From: Rhodosorus marinus
Lineage: Eukaryota > Rhodophyta > Stylonematophyceae > Stylonematales > Stylonemataceae
Reading direction: 5' to 3'
Length of the DNA stretch: 64,000 bases
Assembly (NCBI GenBank): GCA_029953675.1
Contig: JAMWBK010000004.1
Coordinates: forward strand, 1,364,001-1,428,000
Within the stretch, counting starts at the first letter, position 1. Each line of letters starts with the position of its first letter. This document shows, piece after piece, positions 12,769 through 25,700 of the stretch. A program made the position numbers and the translations under genes. A model generated the notes under the pieces. The model ran no database searches and was not told the DNA's origin. It saw nothing but the letters and a program-made list of their open reading frames with translations.

Positions 12769-13209
12769 CTAACTGAGCTCTCCGTGCAGAAGATTGTGGT
12801 GCCGCCTCCGGCAAGCCAGCGTCGCAAAACGTCGATTGCAAAGCGGGCACACGTATTGTCTTTCATGGAAGTGAACAAGTCTGATGTGCCTATTCATTGT
12901 TCCCTTCGTCCCGAAACTACGATTGCACTTGTCACAAGTATAAGGACGAAGCCCCTGGTGCACTGTTTGTGTATGCACCACCAAGTTCGACCTCGTCGTG
13001 AACGAAGAGGAGCACTGATCGCATCTGTGCGTCTTGGCGTGTACTGCTTTCAACTTCTTTGCGGGAAACTCGTTCTTCACTCGCACCGGCCAATTCGACG
13101 CAATTGGACTTTGTTGTCCAATCACTCTCGATCTGATCTGCCCATACTCCGGTAGGAAACCAGAGTCAAACTGGGTGCTCTCCGTGGTTAACAACTTGGA
13201 AATTTCCAT
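12769..13209 (-). CDS. C2H2 zinc-finger protein, three fingers
   Basis: A single exon encodes 146 residues. Three classical C2H2 fingers fill the C-terminal half at about residues 62-145: CDQC...HTQTVH, CDKCNRSFGTKGTMNRHIRLVH and CPLCNRRFATLACRRRHHNLLH. The first linker, QGLRPY, is close to the TGEKPY linker of DNA-binding arrays. About 60 N-terminal residues are basic and hydrophilic with no known domain. A sequence-specific nuclear DNA-binding role is likely; the target is unknown. The gene stands alone, with a TATA-like sequence about 175 bp upstream, and ends about 60 residues after the usual minimal array would begin, so no extra effector domain is present. Confidence 0.85.
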   Translation of the reverse strand: MEISKLLTTESTQFDSGFLPEYGQIRSRVIGQQSPIASNWPVRVKNEFPAKKLKAVHAKTHRCDQCSSSFTTRSNLVVHTQTVHQGLRPYTCDKCNRSFGTKGTMNRHIRLVHFHERQYVCPLCNRRFATLACRRRHHNLLHGELS

Positions 13210-13382
13210 CTTCGGCTGCCTTAACCAAACTCCTTCAGCACTTCAACACTAAGAAGTCTCCCAGTGCTCAGAAATGGAGATCCCTTACCCACGCGCTCCA
13301 ACTTCTTCCCCTCGCGCTCCAACTTCTTCCCCTACGCGCACCACTTGCACCTCGCTTATGTACCTCGATTATGTTGGCGCCC

Positions 13383-13392
13383 TATATATATT
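13383..13392 (-). promoter_or_regulatory. TATA-like element of the C2H2 gene
   Basis: On the minus strand the sequence reads ATATATATA, about 175 bp upstream of the start codon of the three-finger protein. Just downstream, at about 13292-13331, the 20-nt unit GCGCTCCAACTTCTTCCCCT is repeated twice in tandem. Assignment as a promoter is inferred from position only. Confidence 0.4.
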
Positions 13393-16300
13393 GAATCCAC
13401 CTCCAGCCGATAGGAACGTCCTAATTAATCACACGCACGGTGGAGTCACAGAGTGACTATCTTTTCTAGGTTCCATACAAGAGTCGAAGAGGCCCACTGT
13501 ATGAACACAAAAAAAAAACAAAAGACCATGATTGAGAAACAGTCAAAAACATCGAAATAAGAGAAGAACGCATGAATCGAATTTCGCAAAAACTGTGGAT
13601 TTCTTCAAAGAGAGCAGCCAAGCTTAGGGAAGGGGGGGGGAGGGGTTGGGGCTCACCACCCCTCTCAAGGACCAAACGAAAAATGAAAATATAACCGCGC
13701 ACGAATGAAAAAAAACACAACAAGATGCATGAGCTGTTTGCTTCCGAACACAAATTACTCAATTTTCAAGACACCTTTTTCATGTCAAATTCATCGAAAC
13801 TATATATTAAAAGGGAAATCCGTTTCATTTTCTGAAAGAAATTACAGTCCGGAAATTTTTCTTGCTGTGACGTGTTGGAGCGTGAATGGGCATTATTTTT
13901 TCAACCGCGAGGCGCAAACTTTCCTTCGAGGAAATTCAAACTCGTCATTGAGAATAAACAAAAAATCATTTTCAGGAAAATGAAGCTGGCCCCTACCTAC
14001 CCCCTGGCCCTCTCCATCGTGCATTCGATATGATTCAAATATATTTTTTAGGCCTAGTGAAACACTTCTTTCGGGGAGGTTCTTTAATGGTGCGCCGAGG
14101 CCCCTATTTTCTCCACGTCAACATGCCAATCGAGCAAGTAAAATTGGTTTTAACGTAAACATTAACATATCATAAATATGCGAAATACTTGTCTTTTTAA
14201 TATGCAGAATATTGTGATGCATGTCAACCTCTCCCCCCCTTTCCCCAGGCTCCCCTTCCCCCCCATAAGTCATTTATCCCAAAGACGTTTTCTACAATTG
14301 AAACCTTCTAAATATTTGCTTATATATGGAAAGGAACCCCAATATACTATGTTTAAGCTGATATTGACTAGAGTGTGCAACCTATATGGGGCTCTGAAAT
14401 ACATATGATTTTGTAGTGGCCACCGGTTTCCTTTTCGCTTTGGCACGCTTGTTCTTGTTCATATTTTTCGGCAAAACTCCACCGGTCGCCGTGCACAAAA
14501 TACCGTGGTAGCTTTGCACTACACCAGGAGAGACATAAAATGTACGTATGAGTTTTCTAAATTTCGACATGCTTCCGTCAAAATACTCGTGAACGAAGCA
14601 CGTTCGAAAGAGGCTCGCATTTTAGATCTAATTTATTCCAGAGTACGTACTAGAATATGTTCGCCTTGCCTGCACTAGGAGGGTTCACACGCCCAGGAGG
14701 GAAAAAAGGACGTTCCCCGGTGCGCCCTTTGGCCCCAGGATTGAGAATATTTTTTTGTTTTATCAGAATTTCTCGCGCCACAGATTTTTGGACTGAATCC
14801 CCGATCTACCAAAGGGTTGAGGAGCATTACAGCAGCTTTTTTGTTGCTGCCCAGGTAGTTGACCACGCTTCATACACCATAAGCTACCTAAAAAGAAAAG
14901 CTGATACGAAGGTGTGGGTGGCTTGAACACGTTAGTAGGTGGAAAAACCTGAAAAAAACGTTGAACCTTTCAAGTTTTCAATTGCATTTTAAGCAAATGG
15001 GGAAAAGGTGCAGTTCTTCGCTCTTTCCCATTTTTCAAAACCCGCGTCTGGACGAGAGTGCGAGTTTTGGTAGGATTTTTAGGCATTGTCCTCTATCTAT
15101 AGAGCTTCATGACCCGTCTTTTTCTTTTTTCTTCGGAATCCATCCACCGTCGCGAGGCGGGGGATGGGGAATCAAGCCCCGGTTTGCATGAGTTTGGAGC
15201 TCATGTTCCTTTTTCATCCATAGTTATTATCAAATACATAAATTGTCGCTCCGATGGGGTGTAGGAGAAGATTTTCGGAAGGTGGAGCTCATTAGCAGCT
15301 CCATATACAATGACCACGTACACACAAGGGCGTGATTCAACTGGAGCATTTTCATGGTGGTTCTTCTTTCCGCGTCCGAGCTCCCCTTCTTGTTGTTTTT
15401 CCCTTTTTTCTGTGGTCTGATCTATCTATCTTGATTGCTGGACCTTGCCTTCGAAACCCTCGTCCATGTTTTTTTTGTGCGTTTGATAGGTTTTTGCCTT
15501 TTTTTTCGGTTGGGGAGCAAGAGCTTATTATTGATCGTTAATACCCGACTTACGTCTTTCCCTCCCTTCGTCCCTCGCGTCTTCGCTTGACCGCGCTCTT
15601 TCTCGCCTTTACGAAACTGAAGCGCCCTACCACGACAACGACGATTAGACAAACAGTCCGCGCTCTTTATCGGGCAAAGAGAAAAGACTGGGGGTGGGCG
15701 GGGGGGGTGGGGGGGTAGGGGGTTTCGTTTCGACTCACACTTAGCGGTGAGGTGACGTCTTTTTGGCCATGACAGCGTGTGCATCCGTCGCATATCCTGG
15801 ACAGAAGAGGATATATGTGCAGAACACGTTTGAATTGGAGCACGTCCTTTCGGTGAAGAAATTAACTTTTGTCGCTACAAAAGCGAATGGCTTTGATGCC
15901 TTGGCAGAGGATTCCTGCACGTTACCATCAGCCCAAAAGAAAGCAAAAAGGTAAAACCTGATCGATGCAACGCGGCTAGGGACTCTCCGAGGCACCCACT
16001 TCATCATTTTCAAAAAGAGAACAATGAGCCGATTTACCGCAGAGCAAGCTTTTCGGGACAATCCCAAGGATAACAAAAAAAAAAGCCTGAGAAAAATCTT
16101 TCTTTGGGCACCGATGACAGTGGGTCTGACAACCTTCCGGATCATCGAGAAATAAAGAAAAAGGAAAAAATATCCCTCAAGTATTTCCTCTTCTTACTCT
16201 GAGCCAGTACAAAAAGTTCTCTCCCCCTTCCCACACCACACGCCCACCTCCCATTTTCTCTAAACCGTGTTTATCAAAATAGACAACCCGTTCACCAAGC

Positions 16301-17427
16301 ACATGGTTCGGTTCGCACAACTTGCTCACGACCAAAAAAATTAAAATTTAAGGATGTCGTAGTGGATCGCGACTCCGGGGAGACCTTCGCCTTCAGCCAA
16401 AGAGGAGTTTGTGCGCAATTCTATTAAATTGAACTGGCCTTTTTCGTCAGGGTGTTTTTTGGTTTGTTTTTTTGGTACTGACAGAAGTACAAAAAAAAAG
16501 TTAAGTCCTCCTCATTGGCTTAGAGATTTAATAATGCAGAATTTTAACCAATCACAATCCGTTAAGTTTCAGTTGAATCGAAAATATATCAATATCAATC
16601 GACCAACCATTTTGTTTTTGGAATATAAAGTGGTTGGCTCGTGAGTGTAGAAATAACCAATAAAAAGCAATTTCTGTACTGTTGGGCTTAAGACCAGCTC
16701 CAATCCACTCGCGAGAGTCTCTACGTAGATGTAAGCCGCTGTCCAATGAAGGCAAAGGAGGGTGGCGGTAGTGGTAGTAGTGAAACTGAGCTTTAGGCGC
16801 GCCGCGATGTGCTGATGGCCTTTTGGGCTTATTGTATCACTTCGTTGATCGCTGCTATATTCGATGTGAATCTTATTGTACTAAAAATGAATGGGAGTCC
16901 AAAGGTTGTTGATAAGCATGAGAACACGTTTCCGTGCGTAACGGACCCGACCTGATGATGGCGGATGGAGAACAGGACACAATGGAAGGTCAGCACATAT
17001 GGAAAGATCGTCTTGCTGCCACGGTTTCTCAGCAGAATCTATCACACGCTTCCCCGAGGGCTATGGAGGTCTGGCGTGATTTAAGCTGCGGGGACCTATC
17101 ATCAATCATCTGCTTTCAGAGTCGCTTGTGGACTCTTAGCGGTTATCCTACTAAACCTGTCGCTGTGCCCAACAAGCCTGTGCGTGTCACACGCATGGGG
17201 GAAAATCACAGAACAGACTCACTGAACATATGTTTCTGCTTGCTGAACACGTAAACGCCATTGCGAGTCTTATGGAAACTTCCAGCCATGTTCACGTGAT
17301 CTCGACACAGGCGCTTATTGCTAGTGCTTCATCCTTGGGGGATGTCTGCGATATCTGTCTGAGAAGCTCACGCCGAATCAGAATGCTAAAGAAGACCGCG
17401 AATGCATGCGGCTGCGATCTTCGCCTT

Positions 17428-17940
17428 CAGATCTCCACGTTGCGTTGAGAATTGTGGTCTTCTTGCTATGGAGCCTGGGTAGCTTTTTTTCGCATGGATT
17501 TGGAAGGTCCCCGCTTCCATTGGTAGAAGTTGTGAGCATCATTCTACCACATGCAAAATGCAGCCTGCTGCTCACTTCAGCACTGATCCCGATGGAATAT
17601 CAACCTTCCCTCTCCCCCCCCCCCTCTTTTTCCTACTCCTAGCCAACAGCGGAAAAACTCGCTTTGAGATTTCCACGTTGCAGTCAAAACTGTGATCTTC
17701 TTTCTATGGAGAGTCAACGGCTTCGTTCATATCGATTGGAGGGTCACTCTTCCCACTCCCGACAGTAAGTTTGTGGGCCTTGGTAACATCTGAATAGCTT
17801 CGATGCATAAAAAATAAATTTCTTTTTTCAAGCAAAAATAGAGGTCCATAGTGCTCTCGACGGAGCAAAATACAACTTACTTGCTAACTTCAGCAGCGAC
17901 CCCGTAGGAAGATCAATTCCCTTTGACTCGCTCCCCCCTC
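17428..17940. repeat. Diverged direct repeat, two copies
   Basis: The block at 17428-17473 (CTCCACGTTGCGTTGAGA... CTTGCTATGGAG) returns at 17665-17710 with scattered substitutions (TTCCACGTTGCAGTCAAA... TTTCTATGGAG). A second shared segment, CACTTCAGCACTGATCCCGATGG at about 17571 and AACTTCAGCAGCGACCCCGTAGG at about 17886, runs into C-rich DNA in both copies. The pair looks like an old duplication of about 300 bp. Confidence 0.65.
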
Positions 17941-19435
17941 TCCCTCCCGCTCCCCGTCACCGCTTCCAACTTCTAAACTCCCAAATCAGTAGTGAAGTGC
18001 ATAAGCCTCAATTTTTCAAAAGGATTTCTCCCACTGAAGACCAACCCTCGCGGACGCCACTCGTTTCACTAAACTTCGGATAGCAAGCGGAAACTCGCAA
18101 AAGCCCATCAACAACCATGCAAAACTTAATTGCATTACATAAATATATCCCTCGCAGATTGGTTTGTCCAAATCATATTTGAAATATTGATTCAGGCATC
18201 AAAACACAGATGGAGGAAGGAAAAAAAAAGAAAAAAAGGACGATCAACAATTTGGCCATGCGAACTCACAGTACCAGTCAATATGGAAGAAGTCAGTCAT
18301 TTTAAGAAGGTATCACACCAGAGGAATTTCGAGCAATATCACACTTTTTTTTTAGCCTGGAATTTGCTAATTTGGTTGATTTTCAAGGGCACGAAAGCAA
18401 AAAAACAATTCAAAAATCCTTGAAGTCTAAAACTAGCATTACTATTAGCCAATCAATAAACGCTCTTCCGATTTTCTAGTAACCGATTGGTGAAATCAGG
18501 ACATATGGATTGTACTTCCTAGATTTTTTTGTTTTCTACAGATCCGATTCCCTGGTCTTCTTCTGGATTCGCATCTAAAAAAGTACTCAAAAATTTATAT
18601 TTCCTTGGGAATTTTGACAACTAGATTCAATCAGGAAACAGATCGGTGTTGTTTTTTTTGTGCTTTTTGCTCCTTTTTTAGTTTTTTTTTGTCTGCACTT
18701 TTGAACTTGATGATTATTTTGCCATCCTAATTGGAAATTTCACCTGAAAACATGTTTTATTCTCTTTAGGTAAAAAAAAAGACGTCATTGCTGAGCTAGT
18801 TTTTTTTCTCGATTGTTCTGTGGACACGTGTCCATGAGATTTCATTGTTGGAAAGTGACGTCAAGAACGCAGCGCAAAGTGTTTTTTTGAAGTCTGTATA
18901 TTAGTTTTTTTGGTCTTCGAGACACTTAACTCTTGGATTCACATATAGAGAGTTGTGCTTGGGACGTTCCCTTTGTGCCCTCTTGGAAGGTGAAATAGAA
19001 CTGATTGATTCTGTTGGACACTACGGGTACCCGTACAGCTACAAAAAAAAGCTTTGGCATTTCAGTGTCGAGACATATTGGCTAGCTTTTCTTGAGTACA
19101 GCGGCTAAAGCTTCGGCGGAAAATTATGCTCTCCGTGGTACAAGACCTTAAAAGAATTGGGCATGGGCACTGAGAAAAATTGGTCATAGCCACGATCACC
19201 GTCATGACCGTCGTCTGTTGGAATTCTTTGGACGGGGAAGCCGGGGCGGTGTCGTTCTGTCTAGCGATTGGCTTGTTTAGGACCCCAGAGGGCTTACCTT
19301 TTCAGATCAACCAACCATGGTAGCCCAGCTCGGATACCGCAGTCTCCGTTTAAGCTACTCAACATAATCCTTTAGTCAGAGACACAACCCTGAGAGGAGG
19401 AAGGCTAGGCTACTAACGAGATTAAGGAAATACTG

Positions 19436-19777
19436 CCCCGATACACACAACAGACTGAACGATTGAAAGCAGAAACTAGGTCAAAAATATTGCCTACGGG
19501 TGACCGGCCGGAGCTACTCCACGTCAGAATTCACAGCCACCAAAACTCCTTAAGACAATGAGCGAAGCACTGAAAATACTAGATTCACGTTCCAGAGAAC
19601 GCAGCTGAAGATCCTGAGGAGTCTCGCCTATACCCCGATACGCACAGGCTGAACCATTGAAAGAAGAAACCAAGTTTAAAATATTGCAGGCGGGTGACCC
19701 GTACAACACCTGCCGATGCTATTCCACGTCTGAATTCACTGCCACCAAAACTCCTTAGTACAATGATCGAAGCACTG
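19436..19777. repeat. Diverged direct repeat of about 140 bp, two copies
   Basis: Copy one (19436-19572) and copy two (19633-19777) share CCCCGATAC-CACA, GAACxATTGAAAGxAGAAAC, a GGGTGACC block, and ACTCCACGTCxGAATTCAC followed by GCCACCAAAACTCCTTA, ending CGAAGCACTG. They are substituted and carry small indels. No coding frame spans them. Confidence 0.75.
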
Positions 19778-20020
19778 TGTTGGATGCTGGCCATGGTCTC
19801 ATCACACCCAGATTCAAATTTCTCAACACAAGCGTTCCTGCTTGCTCCCGTTAGCTGTGCAGCGGACCTATGGTACTTTTTAAGAGCTGTGTTTCCGCAC
19901 CAGACGCTAACTTCCCCTTGGATGCGTGGATTCGTGCATGAACGAAGGAAGCGGGAAGAGTGGCTCTATGGTATTGGGATGCCAAGGTATGCATGCCCTG
20001 ACATTCTTTCTTAGAGCAGT

Positions 20021-20710
20021 GATCCCCAAAGCACCTGACACAGTGATATGGACGCAAACACCTCTTTACCACTCTGGACCGGTACGTCTGCCTTCATTCC
20101 ACCTGGACAAGTGACCAAAAAAGTTCAGACTTCGTCCCTGGCAAAGCAACGTTCCCAGAAAACGTAACGTGTACGCTTAAAAGCAGAGTAATGGACAATA
20201 GAAACGCCATACATACATACAACCTACTCTTCGAGGGCTAACACCCCAAGACGGGAGAACAACACTGGACACGAGGAACGAGCCTCAAGGATGAGGACGG
20301 CTGAACTCCGCTGCCCTTATGCACAGGGCTAGACTAAGCAGAGTTTGGAAACCCGTCCAGCGATCAAGTTGATCCCCAAAGCACTCACGCAACCAGAGAA
20401 CTCCTGAACTGTCCATGGACCCAGAGACTTCAACAAGAAGCGGGACAAAGCCACGCTCAAGGGCCGATTAAAGTACTCGAGCGTCTGTAAAAGTGCAGTG
20501 TCGATATTCGGCTTATGGGGGCGCATGGTGAGGGCAGCTGAACCACGGCGTCGTGACGAGGCCGGTAGGTAACGATGCCATCCTTCCACTTAGACAAGTG
20601 AGCAAGGTTCAGACTTGGTCCCGGCTAAGCAGCATTCACAGCAAACGGAAGGTGGACGGAAAGTTCAAACTTAGAAGCTGAGCAGTGGGCATTAGAAATG
20701 GCGCTGTGGC
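20021..20710. repeat. Diverged direct repeat, two copies
   Basis: GATCCCCAAAGCAC occurs at 20021 and 20371. A longer shared block at about 20090-20200 and 20569-20700 includes GGACAAGTGACC / AGACAAGTGAGC, GTTCAGACTTCGTCCC / GTTCAGACTTGGTCCC and GCAAAGCAACGTTC / GCTAAGCAGCATTC, then a common TTAxAAGC-GAG tail. Spacing differs between blocks, so indels have accumulated. Confidence 0.65.
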
Positions 20711-22596
20711 GCACTCTGTTCATATTCTCGATCTAGTTGTCAGCATCTAGAGACACCTAGTTGCTCGCATTTCACATCTTTTCTACTTGTTGGCAACAGG
20801 CATGAACAATATTCTTGCACAGCTATAGTAGAGTAATGACCCAACCTGGGAGATGAACGCCTGAGAAACTTTATAGATGCATCCATCCACTGAGGTGAAT
20901 CGTGGGATCCATTTTTAAATCCCAGCAGCAACGAACATGCAACTTGGCAAAGCAGAAAAAGAGGAGCTACCTCGTTGACGAGGCTATTTTGGAGTTTCTT
21001 CCACTCGCTCGTCTGGAAGCAACATAAATGCAACCACCCTCATCTGTTCGTAGCAAGCACGCGTTTGAATTCCAACGACCGGCGAAATGGTATTCAGGAC
21101 ATCCGAGGTGCTGGTGCAGCTCAAGCGAAGTAAATTCGGAAGCACTAGTCTTTTTTTCCCCTCGGGGTTTTTTTTTCAGCCTCCGATTAAACCATTCGTT
21201 CGTTCGTTCGATCGGGTCAGAAATCCGATCCACGATCAGAAAAATAAAACGTTCACCGATGATCTAGACTACGCAGCGGGCCACTAGCGCTGGTTTAAAG
21301 GGAATCTCGTCCTTAAGTATCCCGCGCAAAAAACAGCGTTTAGCTTTTCTTGGATTGCCCTCACCCAAATGATCCTGGACGCCGCTATGGAGAAGAGAGC
21401 TGTAAACGCCTAGTTGCGCCTTTCCGATTTTGTCTTTTTGCCCCCTTCTGCTTCCCCTTAGCAGCGAAAGTAAGGTGTCTATAGAGCAACTACAGAGGGC
21501 TTTGCGTTCAGCACCCCCCCCCCCCAAATTCCGAGAAAACCCAATCTGTCCATATTGAAACGGCAACAAGAAAACAAAAACCACAGAACGTCATCTTTTC
21601 TCATTTGTTCATTTCATCAAAACCCGATCAATAAAACAAGAAAACAATCAACAGATAAATTAAATGATTGATTTATTGATTGAGGTAGACCCTCTTTTTA
21701 TCGCCTCTGCTGATAACTTCTGCAAACAAAAGTCAGCAAGGATCCATTTGTAAGAAAAAAAAGAGGTAATATTCTGAATGAAGGTTCTAATTCTATTGAA
21801 TCTCGGTCACAATGTCCGTCCCCCTTTTGTAATAAGATGTAAATTTCATACAAACATTTTTCTGAATGTATTATTGGATAAAATTTAAAATATCGAAATA
21901 TTATTGGACAATATGAAAATGAAATAGAATAACTTTGGATAGCTTTTTGACTTCCGCTCCACTGGAAAATTCTTTGTCAGAAGTTTCTGTTCTCGATTTC
22001 ACGTTAAAAAACAGAAGAGAAGCACAGAAACCCACTGAAACAACAAGACATCTCTTCCCCCCCACCCCCTCTCCCTCCTCATTTTCCTCCTGTCTAGATC
22101 TAGAATATATAGAGTTCTATACTTCATAAATTCGGCTTGGTATTTACAATAATTTATGTAATTCATGATATCATCGATTCTCTTGAAAAATGGGGATCCA
22201 TGACTTCCCTTAAATATAGGGTTTTTTAATCCAATCTTGGATATCGAATTCGACCACGCAGCGCCATGACCTTTCGAAGATGGATCAGTTTGCAGCATCG
22301 TTTGGTGTACCAACCCACCCCATTCTTTCTGAGACTAGAATACGCAAATTCAATATTTATCAAAAAGTAAGCAGGGTTATGAGATGCTATGGAGCCAGAA
22401 GGTTGGGGGGGGGGGGAGGAAGTTGCTTAGCATGGTTTGGGTTAGCATTAACTGCTCAACAATACTTTGGCCAACAGTTTTCTTGGGATTTTCAAAGTGG
22501 GGGGTTTTACGAGCTTTTTAAGTCAAGAAGTTGGACGCTCTGTTGAGAGGTGTAGGTTGGAGAGGTTTTGGAAAGGTCGAAGAGGGTGTTGGACGG

Positions 22597-22606
22597 AAAT
22601 ATAAGG
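22597..22606 (+). promoter_or_regulatory. TATA-like element and short upstream ORF
   Basis: AAATATAAGG lies about 140 bp upstream of the preferred start of the malectin/Kelch protein. Between the two, at 22647-22658, is a three-codon upstream ORF (Met-Arg-Ser-stop) that would be in the leader. Both are positional inferences. Confidence 0.35.
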
Positions 22607-22746
22607 GTGTCTGGGTCTGGTTCTGGTCAGGATCCCTGGAAGAGCTATGAGGAGTTAAAAAGCATTGGGAAGGCGGGGTGAGGGGGTGGGGCGAGATCTC
22701 CGTGTACAGGGGAGTGAAGAAGTTTGCTCTGACAGAACTCTGCGCG

Positions 22747-25700
22747 ATGAGGGGTATGAACGTGATCTTGATCGTCGCGGCGGTGGTCGTTGTGGCTTCT
22801 TGTAAACCTTCGTTTCCGCTTTTCATCAATTTTGGTCCAAAAAATGCTCCAGAGTGCGGATCTGAGGGGTCGTTCATCGAGGATACTGGTGAACCTTTCC
22901 GCTTCCATCATGACAACTTGATGAAGTACGGATGGAGAAGTGCAGTGACGCCCTTTGAGCCTACTCGAGCGAAAACAGCGCTCAGGAAAACGGACGCGAA
23001 AGTTGGATGTCCTCGGAAGAGCTTCGCATACATGCAGTTCGGAGACGCCAAGAAGGATCCAAATGAACCTGATGTACTGTGGCAATTGAGCGACGTCCCG
23101 AATGGGTACTACACCGTTGACTTGATTGTCGGTGACGTTGCCCGAACTGGGGATGTACATTCTGTTTTCGTGAATGGACAAAAATTGATCCAGAAACTCC
23201 AAAAAACTGAGACAGAATTCCTGAGGACCACGACTGTTGTGCTTGTCTCGAATGGGAGGATGAGGTTCTTTCCGATGGGGGGAAGGAACACAAAGCTCAA
23301 CAGGATAATAATTCACGAGGGTGGAACTCCGAAAACCGGCGGGAGCCTGAAGCAAGTTGAAGTCAATTTCCTTCCGAAAGGAGAAACAAATTGCGGCCAA
23401 AAGTTCCTAAAGGACGTGGGTGAGGCGTACGGATTGAAGAAAGAGGGATACAGCTATGGATGGTTCACAGCGGGTACTGAGGATGAGCTGAATGACGGCA
23501 ATCGGTACGACATCAGCGACCGGATGGTCAAGAGGAAAGGAGAAGACAATTGCCTCTTCTCCTCGTTCGCATCAATGCAGAAAGCCGGAGAACCTGACGC
23601 GGAGTGGAAGATCGACAATTTAACTAACGGAAACTACAAAGTGCAAGTAGTTGCCGGTGATCCGCAAGCGAAAGGGTTTGGCTCAACTCACTACATAGAA
23701 GCCAACGGAGTGCGTGTCCTCCGAGCTACCGTACCGGACAAGCCTGAAGATCGTGTCACTGGCTCTGCAACCGTCAAGGTATCCGACGGTACAATGAGAA
23801 TATCTGCTCAGAAACGGGGCAAAAACACAAAGCTATCTGCGGTTTCGCTGAGGAGAACTGGGCCCTTCCCGGTGCCCAAACCAGAGCCTACTCCAAAACC
23901 TCGATCCCCGCCCGATGAATGTATTCCAAATCCGTCGGAGTTCGATGGAGCGCTCATCTCCAATCTTAGGTGCGAGGACGTAGCGCAGTTACCAGTTTAC
24001 AGGCAGATCGGATTTAACGGAAAGAAAGCGGGACTGGTTGGTTCAGATGGGGTTTCTGTTGAATGGACAATGTTCCTGCCAACATCCAATCGTAACCTTG
24101 CCTATGATCACAAATACTTGCTGGCAAAATCCGGCGAAGGCCTGCAGATGCGCACCAGCTTTGGATCTATGAAGGGAACTGCAAACAACCAACTGAACGC
24201 CTTAGGAATCGGTCTGGATCTTCCGTCGAGGTCACTTTCACTGAGAATGACGTGGAAGCTCCCTGCAACCCTGAAGGGGAAGGGCGAGAGAGCATGCATG
24301 TGGTTCGGGAATAGCCCTCAAAAGTTTGTCTGGCTTTGTGTCGTGGCGCAGGGGAACAAATTCTTCATTGAGCTCATGGTGGAGAAGGATGACAAACAGC
24401 TGAGCAGAAAGCGGGTTCAAGTGAATGTGGACGAGAATCAGAGACTTGTAGTTCTTCAGCTTCAGCTTCTTTCGCAGTCAAGCGAAGTAGTTGCCAGATA
24501 TCGAACTACTGGAAAGCTGAAGGATTTCGCGTCTGCTGAAGTCCCTCGAGAGTATTTCAGCTTTGATGCTGCAAATTCGGACTTCAGGATGCTCTCAAGG
24601 TCCTATGCCGGACCGTATGTCAACCAGGGAACAGACAAATCCGATACTAGCCACAGATTCCTCATGACGGACTTCGAGATGAGAGAGATCCAATTTTCTG
24701 ACGTAAGGATGCCTCCACACCATCGCAGAGGAGAGTAGTCTAAACTCACAATGCTAACGACCCGTGTGTGTATTCCTCCTGATCTAGGACGTTAAAAATA
24801 CCCCCGGAATTGACTTCAAGACGACGTTCTTGAAGAATTTGAATTTCGTCACAGCAATGGCATTCGGACCCAACGGAAAGCTCTACACAACGAACGCAGT
24901 GTGCGACGTAAACGTTATATCTTTCAAAGCGGACGGGATCACAGAAGCCAAGAGAGTGACATATAAACCACTCGGAGAGCGCCTGTGCCTTGGACTAGAA
25001 ATCGATCCGGATTCCACCCCGAGCAATGTGATACTCTGGTTCAGTCACTCGGACAGCTCACAGGACGATGGACAAGCAAATTCTGGAAGGATTTCCAGAG
25101 TCAAGGGGGTCAAGTTGGATAAGGTCCAACACGTCATCACGGGCCTGCCAAGGGCGATTGGAAATCACGGTCCGAATTCCCTTCATTTCGGGCCCGATGG
25201 ACATCTGTACTTCACGATTGGGAGCAACACTGCTGGGGGCGCGTCGAATCCGAGGTCACCTACTTTTGGTTTGCGACCTGAGCAATGCTTGGCTGCAGCT
25301 CTTTTGAGGGCAAATGTGAAGAACAAGGGCTTCAATGGAAATTGCCTAGAGCCGGCAGATCCAGTTGAAATGGACAAGACCGGAATTGCGAGTGAAAAGT
25401 GCAACAACCTCTGCGACGTTGAAGTGTACGCTTCAGGTCTGCGTAACTCCTACGACTTTACCTGGCGAAACGGTGACTTGTTCGCAACGGAGAATGGACT
25501 AGGAGGAACGGGAACTGCTCCAATGATCAGCGACGATTATAAAGAGGGAGACTCGTGCAATAAGCCGGTGCCTGACGGAAAGATTGATCTGCAAGATCCA
25601 GAATCCACAGAGGACCTACTGCACAAGATTACGAGGGGTGCCTACTATGGGCACCCCTGCCCGCCCAGAAAGGAGTGCATTTATATGGGGGGCTTCCCAA

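Larger units (their letters stand above)
13393..22596. other. Long gene-poor region
   Basis: These 9 kb contain no recognisable gene. Open frames are short and composition-driven. Scattered CCAAT or ATTGG words occur at 16500-16750. Three sets of worn direct repeats (17.4-17.9, 19.4-19.8 and 20.0-20.7 kb) are listed separately. Much of the rest is AT-rich with T runs. Confidence 0.5.

Noticed and set aside
22645-23400. 251-residue minus-strand open frame
   Set aside because: It lies antisense to the first malectin-like domain, which shows clear family motifs on the plus strand.
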